This document shows, piece by piece, positions 25,579 to 34,510 of a stretch of DNA of 48,398 nucleotides. Origin of the DNA: Planctomycetaceae bacterium (lineage in GTDB: Bacteria > Planctomycetota > Planctomycetia > Pirellulales > Pirellulaceae). The notes beneath the pieces are model-generated. The model worked only from the letters and a program-made list of their open reading frames with translations, had not been told where the DNA came from and made no database searches. Numbering within the stretch: position 1 is the stretch's first letter; each line of letters begins with the position of its first letter. The position numbers and the translations under genes are program-made. The stretch lies in assembly GCA_002726245.1 (NCBI GenBank), contig PBSM01000142.1, forward strand, positions 1 to 48,398, read 5' to 3'.

Positions 25579-26385
25579 TCAGGCAAACGGAAACCGTTCG
25601 TCAATGTCCGATTCCGACAGTTCGACGAGGAATGAGCCGAGTCGATCGACTAGCACCTCCATGACCTTGCGGCCTTTCTCGGGAGTTGCTTCGTGAGGGT
25701 TGCCGACACCACCGTTGGTCGTCAACAAGTGCCAGGGGCGAGTGATCGACACCCAGCCTTCGTTGAGAGCCTCCAAGCGACTCTTCGTCGTAGCTCCCTG
25801 GTCCGCAGTCAGCGAGCCATCTTCGTTCTTGGCGACAAGGTGCGGGAAGTAAGCCAATATCAACGACGTTTCCATTTCTCCTGCGTGGTCATCGCGATTT
25901 TCAAACAGCGGCCCGTACAAGTCGCCAATGATCTGATACCAGTTGCACAGAAACACGTGAACTTGCGTCTTGCCGTACAGCTCGCGCAAGAGTGGCTTCA
26001 TGTCGTTGCCGCCGTGGCTATTCAACAACAGCAGCTTCCGAACTCCGGATTGCTCTAGCGACTCAACAAGATCTGTCACAACTTGGAACAGGGTCGTCGG
26101 ATTGAGATTCATTGCCAGTGGAAGCTCGCGCAAATTCGTCTCCGTCCCGTACGGAATAGTTGGCAGCAAAGCCACCTTCGCGCCGCGCCCGTGAGCCACT
26201 TCGCAAATGTGTTCGCCGATAACCGTGCCCTCAAGGTTGTCTGTCCCGTACGGCAAGTGAAGGTTGTGCGGCTCCGTCGCCCCCAGTGGCAAGACCGCGA
26301 CTTCGTACGGATTCTCCTTCGTGTAGCCATAGTTGGCTTCCGACAGAATCCATGGTCGAGCTGTGTGTTCGTGCTTGCTGTTCAT
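25579..26385 (-). CDS. Creatininase family amidohydrolase
   Basis: A 268-residue cytoplasmic protein, start at the ATG at 26385 (MNSKHEHTARPWILSEANYG). Metal-binding motifs of the creatininase fold are clear: LPLGATEPHNLHLPYGTDN (E, H and D), LLLNSHGGND and NRDDHAGEMETSLIL (H and E). The family includes creatininase, mycofactocin peptidase MftE and formamide hydrolases; the substrate is unknown here. It overlaps the stop codon of the DUF1570-LRR gene by four bases (ATGA), so the two are translationally coupled. The longer frame starting at 26535 lies inside that gene and is unlikely. Confidence 0.9.
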   Translation of the reverse strand: MNSKHEHTARPWILSEANYGYTKENPYEVAVLPLGATEPHNLHLPYGTDNLEGTVIGEHICEVAHGRGAKVALLPTIPYGTETNLRELPLAMNLNPTTLFQVVTDLVESLEQSGVRKLLLLNSHGGNDMKPLLRELYGKTQVHVFLCNWYQIIGDLYGPLFENRDDHAGEMETSLILAYFPHLVAKNEDGSLTADQGATTKSRLEALNEGWVSITRPWHLLTTNGGVGNPHEATPEKGRKVMEVLVDRLGSFLVELSESDIDERFPFA

Positions 26386-28268
26386 TGTTCGCGATTGAGT
26401 TTCGGTAGTTTCTCTTGCAGACTCTTCAATCCTTCTGCGGTCACTTTGGTGTTGGATACTTCGAGCAACTCCAAAGCTGTGAGACGTGCGAGTTTCGCGA
26501 TGCCAGCGTCCGACACAGAGGTGTTGGTCAGCCACAGGACCTTCAGTTTGTCGAATCGTGATAGCTGCTCCAAGGAAGCATCAGTAACATTTGTGCTCGA
26601 AAGGTCGAGTTCCTCGAGCTTGCGGAGACCAGCCAACGACGCTATCGCTTTGTCGCCGACCGCGGTTCCTTCGACGTTCAGTTGTCGAAGCCGAGAGGCA
26701 TCGGCCAAATGTGAGATAGCCTTGTCAGTGATCTTCGTAAAGGAGAGATCCAACCACTGGAGCTGTTCGCTGCCGCGAAGCCGTTCCGCGCCGGCGTCGG
26801 AGACAGAAGTCCGACCTAATCCCAAATTGCGACGATGCGCCGGAGGGTTCAAGAACCGCAAGTCGTCGTCGCGAACGGCAAGGAACTGAGTATATGCCTC
26901 ATCCAACTCGGCAAGAGGTAAGTCCACGAGACGGGGCAGGGAATCGCTACGCACGCGCCCCAGATAGAGCAGCGATACGAGATCGACGAGCGAACGACGG
27001 TACTTGCCGTGCTGGCCATCCATCAAGAAGTGTACGATCCCGGCAGACTGTGTGTAGATACGCCCGATCTCTTCATGTTTCTGCAAGCCTTCTCTACCGA
27101 GCGAAACCATTTCGTCGAGCGGCATGTAAAACTGGCCGCCGAGCGCACGAGCTCGGGCGAATTGTAGCCGGTCAGCGTCGAATCCTCCTAGCGTACAATG
27201 GCCGCCGAAATCGATCAGAGATTCCATGTAGACAGCGATCCCTTCGGCGAGCCAAAAGTTTGAGGTCTCACCGACTTCGTCGATCGCATTACCAAACTCT
27301 TGAAACAGTTGATGTGTGGCCTCGTGAAACCAGGTCGGGACGACCGATTCGTCGCCCGCATAGAAGAATGCTGTTTGTTGGCCCTTCAGATAGTAACCGA
27401 GCGACATCGCAATCTGTGGTTCGTGCTTTTGCAACTGTTCGACGTATTCATCGCGATCGCGGAATAAGACAACATCCAGTTTCTTCTGTTTGCCCAGCCG
27501 AGCGTTCCCGCCTCGCATCCGCTCCGCCAACGACTCGCTGGCACTCCAGTAGCGGAAGAAGACCTGACGCCATACGGAATGCAGAAGGTCCAGCTTGCGA
27601 GCCAACTCGACGCCCGCTTCGGCGCTGTGACTCGTCGTGATCCGGTAGTGATCCGACTCGATTTGCCAGTAGGTTCGCCGCAGCCAACCGAAATCTCGAT
27701 GAGTGCGAGTTCCCGCGCGGCGCGAGATCCGTTCCGAGAATGATGGGCTTGTTGCCAGTGCGCGTTTGGCTTGACTGTGTTGCGGATCGTGCCAGGCGAC
27801 TTCATGCAGCAACTGATACGCTGTCGTTCCATCACCCGACTCCGCATAAGCCTTGGCAATTTGAAACAACTGCTCCGCGAAGTCACTTAGAGATTCCCGA
27901 AACTTCGCATGCCATTGCCGGACGACTCGCGGCGCGTCTTCCGCAGGTTCTGTCGGATCGCTTTGTCTCGGCACGAAGATGTACTGGCGATTCGGATCGC
28001 GATCGATAATCCATTCTCGAGTTGTCTTCGCCTGGTCGAGCAATTCCAACTCAACGCACTTCTTCGCAAGGCCATCCAATTTCTGGGCGAAGTCGGATCG
28101 AGCGGCCTGCTGCCTCGTCGCGAGCGCGTCATCCGCGGCCAGCGTCTGGGGTGCGAGCAGACAGAAGAGGAGACCGGCCTGCAGTGTCCTAACCGTGTTC
28201 CAGAAGCGAACAACTAGTCGGAGGCGAACGGAACGACGAGAGAAGTAGATGTCGCTCAAAGGAATCAC
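26382..28268 (-). CDS. Secreted DUF1570-type putative metallopeptidase with C-terminal leucine-rich repeats
   Basis: A 628-residue exported protein (GTG start at 28268 with AAGAGG upstream; hydrophobic segment TLQAGLLFCLLAPQTLAAD). Residues about 60-190 are helical, TPR-like. The peptidase-like core carries HExxH in WFHEATHQLFQEFG (about 314-318), then FWLAEGIAVYMES, the Glu of the third ligand position, as in gluzincins (DUF1570/peptidase MA-like). The C-terminal about 140 residues hold several leucine-rich repeats of the LxxLxLxxTxVTDxxL type (LEELDLSSTNVTDASLEQL; LKVLWLTNTSVSDAGIAKL), typical of planctomycete secreted proteins and likely to bind a partner. It is co-expressed with the creatininase. 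Confidence 0.85.
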   Translation of the reverse strand: MIPLSDIYFSRRSVRLRLVVRFWNTVRTLQAGLLFCLLAPQTLAADDALATRQQAARSDFAQKLDGLAKKCVELELLDQAKTTREWIIDRDPNRQYIFVPRQSDPTEPAEDAPRVVRQWHAKFRESLSDFAEQLFQIAKAYAESGDGTTAYQLLHEVAWHDPQHSQAKRALATSPSFSERISRRAGTRTHRDFGWLRRTYWQIESDHYRITTSHSAEAGVELARKLDLLHSVWRQVFFRYWSASESLAERMRGGNARLGKQKKLDVVLFRDRDEYVEQLQKHEPQIAMSLGYYLKGQQTAFFYAGDESVVPTWFHEATHQLFQEFGNAIDEVGETSNFWLAEGIAVYMESLIDFGGHCTLGGFDADRLQFARARALGGQFYMPLDEMVSLGREGLQKHEEIGRIYTQSAGIVHFLMDGQHGKYRRSLVDLVSLLYLGRVRSDSLPRLVDLPLAELDEAYTQFLAVRDDDLRFLNPPAHRRNLGLGRTSVSDAGAERLRGSEQLQWLDLSFTKITDKAISHLADASRLRQLNVEGTAVGDKAIASLAGLRKLEELDLSSTNVTDASLEQLSRFDKLKVLWLTNTSVSDAGIAKLARLTALELLEVSNTKVTAEGLKSLQEKLPKLNREQ

Positions 28269-28551
28269 ATAACCTCTTCACAGAAACAGTGCCTGCCTAC
28301 TTCTCAGTCTATCTCACTCGCTTCATCTGCGGTAAGTCAGCACCTTGCTAGGCGGCGTTCGGTGGAATTCTCGATCGGTCGCAAAGCACCAGCGAGGTGT
28401 CTATGGATGCTGTTTGAATCGCTCGGCAGACTCTAATCGGTTAATTCACCACGACTTACGACCGCACCATTTGCGTGACCCCCTTGCCATGCATTGGTAA
28501 AATGAATCTGCGGGATCTCCCCAAAGCTCACTTCTCTTCTCGGAGTGAAAC

Positions 28552-29604
28552 ATGTCGCGTGCGGAACAGAGGCAATTTGGTAGGCGTAGACTTCGTCTGG
28601 AAACACTCGAAAATCGGCGCGTGTTGGCAGGCGACGTTTTTGTGCAGAACATCATCGACCCGGAGGACGTCAATTCCGACGGCCGCGCCACAGCGATCGA
28701 CGCATTGATCCTGATCAATGAGCTGAACGGCGAAGGGGGGAGTGATTCTGCACCGAGAATGAGCGCCGACGTAAACGGCGATGGTGTGGTTTCTCCCGGC
28801 GATGCACTCTACGTCATCAACCGCGTCAACGCCGGTGCTGAGACAAGCGGCGTTCCGATCTCCGCGCGCATCGACAGTCTGCAAAAGGTACTGGCGGCTG
28901 GCAAACTACCCAACGGGTTTACGCTGGACGCCGCCAACGAAATACTCGCGACGTTAAGAAATGGAGGACGCCCGGAGTTAGGCGATCGCTTCCGTAACGG
29001 GAAGATGATCAACCCGGCAGATCTCGCCGAGCAACTTGCAGGTACGGCGGCCAACGCCGAAGCATCCGAACCTACTTCCGTCCCAATGTCCAACGCTGCG
29101 ACTGCCGAACCGAGCGGTGTGGATACGGAATCGGCCGCGATGGAAGAGCCGCTCGATCTACTCAGCGCACTCGATGAAGACGCATCTGGCGCGGTCGATT
29201 GGTGGCACGATCTCGTTGATGATCTGAGCCAGTCTGAAGATGACGTGCACAAAGACTACATTCGCCCGTGGCTTCTGGATGGGCTTCGCGAAGCACGCGA
29301 CGACGACGCGCTGCGTGAATGGCTTGACCGTGATCGGATCGACCACTGGATTACGGCACTCGAGAGCAACGAGTCGATGCCGCAGGACATCTTGCTGGAA
29401 CTGGAGGCGTACCGCATCACGCTCGGCGATCTTCAGGATCAAATCGCGCAGATGTTCGCCAATTTCGACGTCGAAGCGATCATGGAGTACCTCCCCGATT
29501 TCGAGATCATCGTCGATGCCATTACGCCTGAGTACACAGACACCGAATATGAAGCGGCGATTGCCGAGTTCGTAACCGGCCAACTCTTTAGTCTCTCTTT
29601 CTAA
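28552..29604 (+). CDS. Dockerin type I protein with planctomycete LEPR-type sorting motif
   Basis: A 350-residue protein. The N-terminus RLRLETLENRRVLAGD is a variant of the planctomycete LEPR motif (usually R-x-L-E-P-R-x-L-L-A), thought to target proteins to the cell surface. Directly after it, DVNSDGRATAIDALILINEL and DVNGDGVVSPGDALYVINRV are two calcium-binding dockerin-type EF-hand repeats. The remaining 270 residues are acidic (many Asp and Glu: ALDEDASGAVDWWHDLVDD) and lack a recognisable catalytic domain. The start at 28552 has GGAG at 28542-28545. The dockerin may bind a cohesin-like partner not in the window; the whole looks like a scaffold or matrix protein. Confidence 0.8.
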   Translation: MSRAEQRQFGRRRLRLETLENRRVLAGDVFVQNIIDPEDVNSDGRATAIDALILINELNGEGGSDSAPRMSADVNGDGVVSPGDALYVINRVNAGAETSGVPISARIDSLQKVLAAGKLPNGFTLDAANEILATLRNGGRPELGDRFRNGKMINPADLAEQLAGTAANAEASEPTSVPMSNAATAEPSGVDTESAAMEEPLDLLSALDEDASGAVDWWHDLVDDLSQSEDDVHKDYIRPWLLDGLREARDDDALREWLDRDRIDHWITALESNESMPQDILLELEAYRITLGDLQDQIAQMFANFDVEAIMEYLPDFEIIVDAITPEYTDTEYEAAIAEFVTGQLFSLSF

Positions 29605-29762
29605 GCAGATGCCGTACCAAATCGCCTTGCTGATGCGGTTTGCGACCGAAACCAGCCAAAATCTGAAAAACATGAGATTTCGGCCAAATCTGGCTGCGAT
29701 ATTTGCCGATCTACTGTCTCTGTTCAGCAGACTTCACGGCAATCGTGGGGTATACTTAAGCG

Positions 29763-29977
29763 AACAGAATCTTCCGGTCAGACTTCCGACAGAGGGACCA
29801 AATTTTCGGATTGGCCAGGGTCACTAAATGGCTAGTGCAGAAGCACGCTAGATCTTTGCTTTTCTTCCAGCGACTCCACTCGTCGCAATCGACCGGAGGT
29901 TTTGTTAATCGATTAAGGCCGACGTGGCCTTCGAAATAACGAAAGCCGCTTGAGATAACTCAAGCGGCTTTTTTCGT
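29763..29977 (+). ncRNA. Candidate structured non-coding RNA (family not identified)
   Basis: A gene-free 215-base stretch has an RNA-gene layout. A -10-like TATACT sits at 29751-29756. CTTCCGGTC (29771-29779) pairs with GACCGGAGG (29891-29899; one G-U), closing the domain. Inside are a hairpin at 29832-29851 with an AGAA loop between GTGC and GCAC, and one at 29870-29886 (GCGAC, loop TCCACTC, GTCGC). A stem AAGGCC/GGCCTT follows at 29915-29931, then a strong intrinsic terminator. A closing stem with a hairpin on the 3' side recalls 6S RNA, but I cannot assign it. No -35 box was convincing, so the 5' end is approximate. Confidence 0.35.
29942..29974 (+). terminator. Rho-independent terminator
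   Basis: AAGCCGCTTGAG (29943-29954), loop ATAA, then CTCAAGCGGCTT (29959-29970), followed by four further T: a perfect 12-base-pair stem with a T-tract. It is the clearest terminator in the window. It ends the candidate RNA; read in the other direction it could also help terminate the minus-strand oxidoreductase gene that ends at 30359. Confidence 0.85.
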
Positions 29978-30059
29978 CTCGAAGTGCGCCGAGTTGTTAG
30001 TTCGTTTCCTGACCGGAAGCGTAAGTTTTGAAGTTGCGCACTTCTTAGCCGCGGAGCGG

Positions 30060-30235
30060 CGGCAGGGAGTAGCCTGGGGCGTAAGCCTCAGGAATTGAAG
30101 AGTACAACCATCCCGAAGCCCCAGAGGGGCGACAGCGATCCGAGCGATTCGTTTTATGTCGCCCCTCCCGGGGCTTTGGATCAGTTGGGGCTACTTTCCT
30201 GGGGCTTACGCCCCAGGCTACTACCTGTCGTCCCT
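30060..30235. repeat. Nested inverted repeat, family C (MITE/REPIN-like)
   Basis: Outer 25-base arms (30068-30092 and 30198-30222; AGTAGCCTGGGGCGTAAGC at the left) pair with one mismatch. Inner arms AAGCCCCAGAGGGGCGACA (30115-30133) and TGTCGCCCCTCCCGGGGCTT (30157-30176) pair nearly fully. A degenerate relative is near 16378-16410. With the RNA region it fills the gap between 29605 and 30358; nothing else was seen there. Confidence 0.75.
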
Positions 30236-30358
30236 ACGGGACTATCGCAATGCGCAACTTCAAAAAGCGTAAGCGAGGCGACAAGACGCATGGCTCCTCG
30301 ATGACGCTTCGGGTTGCGATTGAGCACAAACTCCAACTCAGGACGCGCGCGTCCGCGG

Positions 30359-31555
30359 TTATCTTCTGGCTCGATCGTGCTTCAACGGTTTCCACGCTCC
30401 ATCCTGGCTGCCGCTGGCGACGCATTGCTGGATGAAGTACATGCCTTCAACGCCATCATGCACGTTTGGATAAATCGTGTCTTTCTTCTCGATGTCCTCG
30501 CCCGTCGCACGCAAGACCATGGCATCGTAGGCCGCGCGATAAACATTCGCAAAGGCCTCGAAGAATGCCTCGGGGTGACCACTCGGCAGGCGGCAAGCCG
30601 CCGCACCCGCTCCGTTCATGAACGGAGCGTTTGGGTCGCGTGTGTAGAGTTGATGTGGCTGGCCGTTGCGACGGACAAGCATCTTGTTCGGCTCTTCTTG
30701 ATGCCATTCGATCGCGCCCTTCGTGCCATCGATCTCGATGAACAAATCGTTCTCGCGACCGTGGCTGATCTGCGAAGAAGTCACGGTCCCGAGAGCTCCG
30801 TTACCGAACTTGATAACAGCCGTGCCATAGTCGTCCAACGCACGCCCTTCCTCGAAGGTACGCAAGTGGCAGCTTACTGAATCGGGAATCTCACCAGTCA
30901 TGTAACGAGCCAAGTTATACGCGTGCGTCGCGATGTCACCGAAACAACCTGCGGCCCCGCTGCGAGCCGGATCGGTTCGCCAAGCAGCTTGCTTTTGGTC
31001 TTCGTTCTCCAGCCGAGTTCGCAGCCAGCCTTGAATGTAACAGGCACGAATTGCCTGAATCTCGCCGAGTTCACCGCCCAAGATCATCTCGCGAGCCTGA
31101 CGCACCAGCGGATACCCGGTGTAGTTGTGGGTCACGGCGAAGACAACATTCGAGTTATCAACCGTCGCGCCAAGTTCTTCGGCTTGCGCCAGATCGAACG
31201 TCATCGGCTTGTCGCAAATGACGTTGAATCCGGCCTCAACGGCGGCTTTCGCGATCTCGAAATGCGTGTGGTTTGGCGTCGCAACCGACACGAAATCGAT
31301 GCGTTGCTCTTCGGGGAGCGCGTTTTCCTTTTCCAACATCTCCTGATAGGATCCATAAGCTCGATCTTCGGGGATGTCATAGTCGGGCGCAGATGCCTTG
31401 GCTCGCTCTGGGGTAGACGAGAGCGCACCTGCCACCAAAGCTGCCCGGTTATCTAACACCGCTGCCGTCGCATGCACACGGCCAATGAACGAACCCTGGC
31501 CACCACCAACCAGAGCCATGCGAAGCTTACGATTCAGAGGATCGTTCGTACCCAT
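30359..31555 (-). CDS. Gfo/Idh/MocA family NAD(P)-dependent oxidoreductase
   Basis: About 398 residues from the ATG at 31555, which has GGGAGA 9 bases upstream; a GTG at 31582 is less likely. The Rossmann start [17 protein letters not shown], then [19 protein letters not shown] and [17 protein letters not shown] (the EKP-type catalytic Lys region, here DKP) mark the family. The substrate domain has [20 protein letters not shown] and [19 protein letters not shown], with Asp and His placed as expected. The length and C-terminal [16 protein letters not shown] match a planctomycete/Bacteroidetes branch acting on sugars or inositols. It follows the cupin gene on the same strand and may share its transcript. 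Confidence 0.92.
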   Translation of the reverse strand: MGTNDPLNRKLRMALVGGGQGSFIGRVHATAAVLDNRAALVAGALSSTPERAKASAPDYDIPEDRAYGSYQEMLEKENALPEEQRIDFVSVATPNHTHFEIAKAAVEAGFNVICDKPMTFDLAQAEELGATVDNSNVVFAVTHNYTGYPLVRQAREMILGGELGEIQAIRACYIQGWLRTRLENEDQKQAAWRTDPARSGAAGCFGDIATHAYNLARYMTGEIPDSVSCHLRTFEEGRALDDYGTAVIKFGNGALGTVTSSQISHGRENDLFIEIDGTKGAIEWHQEEPNKMLVRRNGQPHQLYTRDPNAPFMNGAGAAACRLPSGHPEAFFEAFANVYRAAYDAMVLRATGEDIEKKDTIYPNVHDGVEGMYFIQQCVASGSQDGAWKPLKHDRARR

Positions 31556-31697
31556 TGATATCAGTCTCCCAAAGCGGTTCACAGATGTGCGTTAGATCTG
31601 TGTAGCAAGCCACTTTTTTAGCAGATGCGCACGGCGGCGTCAGCACGCGGCAGCAAAAAGACGAGCGATGTAAGGCTAGACCACGCCAGATTCGCGA

Positions 31698-32132
31698 TCA
31701 GTTACCTCGGAACTTCTCCGTCACTTCCCTCTGCAGCGACTTACATGGCTCTTCCTGACTGACGTCGATTAGCGGTGGGCCTTCGATCTCGGCCAGTGAG
31801 AGAATGGCGAGGAAGATCAGTGTCGTGTCGCCGGCGTTGTAGGTGACGTGAACGACGTCGATCGGTATGTGTGCCGAATCGCCAGGACCGAGTAAACGCT
31901 TCTCGCGGTCTACCCACTGCTCGGCCGTTCCCGCTTCGATGTAAATGATTTCTTCCATCTCTGGGTGGCGATGGAATTCGTGAGCCTTGCCAACTGGCAC
32001 CCTTACGCGGACGAGTAACAGCTTGTCGGCTGCTACGATGTCGGGACGGCAAAGCCATTCGTGCGGGCCCCAAGGGAGTTCTTCCACGACCATGTTATCG
32101 GACATGACGTATCGAGTTTCCGTGCTCGACAT
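31698..32132 (-). CDS. Cupin-domain protein
   Basis: A 144-residue single-domain cupin. Motif 1 is AHEFHRHPEMEEIIYIEAG (metal-binding His, His and Glu), and motif 2 carries GPGDSAHIPIDVVHVTYN (His). A mononuclear metal site is therefore intact. Such small cupins act as isomerases, dioxygenases or sugar-binding proteins; function not predictable. The start at 32132 has GGAG 7 bases upstream. It lies 142 bases upstream of the Gfo/Idh oxidoreductase on the same strand, so the two may be transcribed together. It is divergent from the GlmU-like gene; the 174-base gap between them should hold both promoters, but none is obvious. Confidence 0.87.
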   Translation of the reverse strand: MSSTETRYVMSDNMVVEELPWGPHEWLCRPDIVAADKLLLVRVRVPVGKAHEFHRHPEMEEIIYIEAGTAEQWVDREKRLLGPGDSAHIPIDVVHVTYNAGDTTLIFLAILSLAEIEGPPLIDVSQEEPCKSLQREVTEKFRGN

Positions 32133-32306
32133 ATCTCAACTCCAAACCGCAAGCCTTCAGGTGTGTTCGCATTCTCGCAAATGTGAGACAGGCGGAAAGC
32201 ACGCCGAGCGAACGAGGTTGACGCCGTTGCGGCACGCTTGAGATACTGCCTGAAGTGGCAGATGTCACGGATTCGACGACCAATGGCGACGGAAGGACCG
32301 ACCTGG

Positions 32307-33554
32307 ATGAAGATTGTTCTCTTCGAGGATGAACACCTTCCGCGACTCTACCCAGTAACCTTGGGCCGACCGGCCTATGCAATCTCCTGCGGCAGTTTTC
32401 GCTTGCTGGACTGGCTGAAAAAGCTGGGGTTGCCGATCCACGGAGTTGTTCGGCCCCACTTGGCCGAGATCCAAGCGAATGATTACCCAGAATTGGTTGG
32501 CTCCTTACCCAACGGATCGGACTCGCTGCTACTGATCAACGCTCGGATGGTGCCATCGCGAACCGTCTTCGAAACGCTGCAACAACTGATGAACGCGACC
32601 GCGAGTGGCGTCGCTTACGTCGATGGCGAGATCGCTGCCGTAATGCTTCCTAAAGCCTCCGAGTTCCCGACCGATCTGGCGACACCAGCGGCGCTATCGG
32701 ACTACTTCGCGAAGATCGATGTTGAGAGTCTCGACGCGATCGAGCACAAGCTTCCACTGTTCCGGTATCCGCACGACATTGTGCGATACAACATGGAGAT
32801 CCTCTCGGAGAACCTCGAGTTCCGTTTAGCAAACGGTACTTATGAAGAGGTCGCGGATGGCGTGTTTGTCGGCGATAACGCGAGGCTACACCCGAACGTC
32901 GTCACCGACACCTCGTCCGGCCCGCTCATTCTGGAACCAAACGCATCGATCGGGCCGTTCTGTTATCTGAAGGGTCCTGCCTATCTCGGGCACGGTGCGA
33001 AGGTGATCGAACACGCTGCCGTCAAAGATGGCGTGAGCATCGGCCATACAACCAAGATCGGTGGCGAAGTCGAAGCGTCAGTGATCGAGCCCTATACGAA
33101 CAAACAACACCACGGCTTTCTCGGACACAGTTACCTCGGTAGTTGGATCAACCTGGGTGCCGGGACGTGCAACAGCGACTTGAAGAACACTTACGGGTTG
33201 GTCAACGTCGAATATCAAGGCGAGAAGATCGCAACGGGCATGCAGTTCGTCGGCTGCATCATGGGCGACTACGCAAAGACAGCGATCAACACCAGCATCT
33301 TCACTGGCAAGACGATCGGAGTCTGCAGCATGCTGTACGGCTTCGTCACGAGCAACGTCCCCAGCTTTGTGAATTACGCTCGTTTGTTTGGCCAGGTTGC
33401 CGAATTACCTCCCAGTGTGATGGTGGCAACTCAGCGGCGAATGTTCCAACGGCGAACGGTCGAGCAGCGACCATGCGACATTCAACTGCTGCACGACATG
33501 TACGAGCTTAGCCACGAAGAGCGGCTGACAGTTGGTGAGCCACTTTCGTTTTGA
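32307..33554 (+). CDS. GlmU-like sugar nucleotidyltransferase / left-handed beta-helix acyltransferase
   Basis: A 415-residue protein; ATG at 32307 chosen (GGAAGGA at 32291-32297), since the longer frame starts with a TTG and lacks a ribosome site. The N-terminus KIVLFEDEHLPRLYPVTLGR is typical of the planctomycete/Bacteroidetes 'putative sugar nucleotidyl transferase' family and lacks the classical GGxGTR loop at that position. The C-terminal half is a hexapeptide-repeat left-handed beta helix, with IGPFCYLKGPAYLGHGAKVI and GAGTCNSDLKNTYGLV (the GlmU acetyltransferase motif GAGT). It likely makes a nucleotide sugar for cell envelope synthesis; the order of activities is inferred. Confidence 0.82.
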   Translation: MKIVLFEDEHLPRLYPVTLGRPAYAISCGSFRLLDWLKKLGLPIHGVVRPHLAEIQANDYPELVGSLPNGSDSLLLINARMVPSRTVFETLQQLMNATASGVAYVDGEIAAVMLPKASEFPTDLATPAALSDYFAKIDVESLDAIEHKLPLFRYPHDIVRYNMEILSENLEFRLANGTYEEVADGVFVGDNARLHPNVVTDTSSGPLILEPNASIGPFCYLKGPAYLGHGAKVIEHAAVKDGVSIGHTTKIGGEVEASVIEPYTNKQHHGFLGHSYLGSWINLGAGTCNSDLKNTYGLVNVEYQGEKIATGMQFVGCIMGDYAKTAINTSIFTGKTIGVCSMLYGFVTSNVPSFVNYARLFGQVAELPPSVMVATQRRMFQRRTVEQRPCDIQLLHDMYELSHEERLTVGEPLSF

Positions 33555-33581
33555 AGGCTCCGTTGCCCTTTCGCGTTTGTG

Positions 33582-33610
33582 TTTAAATCACTCATTCCGC
33601 GCTGTACAAT
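33582..33610 (+). promoter_or_regulatory. Putative sigma70-type promoter of metF
   Basis: -35 TTTAAA (33582-33587, four of six consensus bases) and -10 TACAAT (33605-33610, five of six) are separated by exactly 17 bases. The metF ATG follows at 33637 with AAAGGA at 33627-33632. Assignment is by pattern alone. Confidence 0.45.
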
Positions 33611-33636
33611 CTCACTCAAATCGCTAAAAGGACGGT

Positions 33637-34506
33637 ATGACACTATCTGCACACTACGGGCCCGGAAAACTGGGCCTTTCATTCGAACTGTTCCCACCGA
33701 AGACGGAAGCCGGTCAAGCGGCTTTGCTCAAGCACGTCAGCAAGCTTGTCGAATTCAAGCCGGACTTCGTCACTTGTACCTACGGAGCCGGCGGCTCGAC
33801 TCGCGACAAGACACTCGATATCGTGCAGGGCGTTAAACAAGACCACGGTTTACCTGTCGCGTCGCACTTGACGTGTGTTGGTTCTACTAGGGATCAGCTC
33901 CGCAGTTATCTTACCGAAGCTCAACAACGCGGCATTGATTACATCGTCGCTCTGCGCGGCGATCCACCCGCGGGCGAAACAGACTTCAAGCCGGTCGAGG
34001 GTGGCCTATCGTACGCGAATGAACTTGTCGAGCTGATTCGATCCGAATTTGCCGGCTTCGGCATCGCCGTCGCTGGGTATCCGGAAAAGCATCAAGAAGC
34101 ACCAAACGCGGAGATCGATCTTGAGAACCTAAAACGCAAGGTCGATACCGGCGCGGAAATCGTCATTACTCAGTTGTTCTATGACAACGACAGTTTCTTC
34201 CGATTCCGAGACCGCTGCGACGCTATCGGCATCAACATCCCTATCATCCCGGGAATCCTGCCGGTAACGAATCTCTCGCAGATCCAACGAATCACTTCAA
34301 TGTGCGGCGCAGTCCTGCCAGATGCCTTCGTCAGCAAGCTTGGCGAGCAAGAGGGAGATGACTGGCAGTTTCAAGCTGGCGTTGACTTCGCGACACAGCA
34401 AGTTCAATCGCTGATCGATGCCGGCGTGCCTGGAGTCCACTTCTATGTGCTGAACAAGTCACAGGCGACATCCGCCGTGCTGCGAGCAATCACGCGACCG
34501 GAGTAA
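33637..34506 (+). CDS. metF: 5,10-methylenetetrahydrofolate reductase
   Basis: A 289-residue flavoprotein, the usual bacterial length. It reduces 5,10-methylene-THF to 5-methyl-THF for methionine synthesis. LSFELFPPKTEAG (catalytic Glu), FVTCTYGAGGSTRDKT, VASHLTCVGSTRDQL, IVALRGDPP, VAGYPEKHQEAP and ITQLFYDND follow the MetF order, with the C-terminal PGVHFYVLNKSQAT. The start at 33637 has AAAGGA just upstream and a plausible promoter at 33582-33610. The next gene starts 4 bases after its stop, and the GGAG at 34500-34503 that serves it overlaps the metF stop, so the two are likely co-transcribed. No metE/metH in the window. Confidence 0.96.
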   Translation: MTLSAHYGPGKLGLSFELFPPKTEAGQAALLKHVSKLVEFKPDFVTCTYGAGGSTRDKTLDIVQGVKQDHGLPVASHLTCVGSTRDQLRSYLTEAQQRGIDYIVALRGDPPAGETDFKPVEGGLSYANELVELIRSEFAGFGIAVAGYPEKHQEAPNAEIDLENLKRKVDTGAEIVITQLFYDNDSFFRFRDRCDAIGINIPIIPGILPVTNLSQIQRITSMCGAVLPDAFVSKLGEQEGDDWQFQAGVDFATQQVQSLIDAGVPGVHFYVLNKSQATSAVLRAITRPE

Positions 34507-34510
34507 GGCT

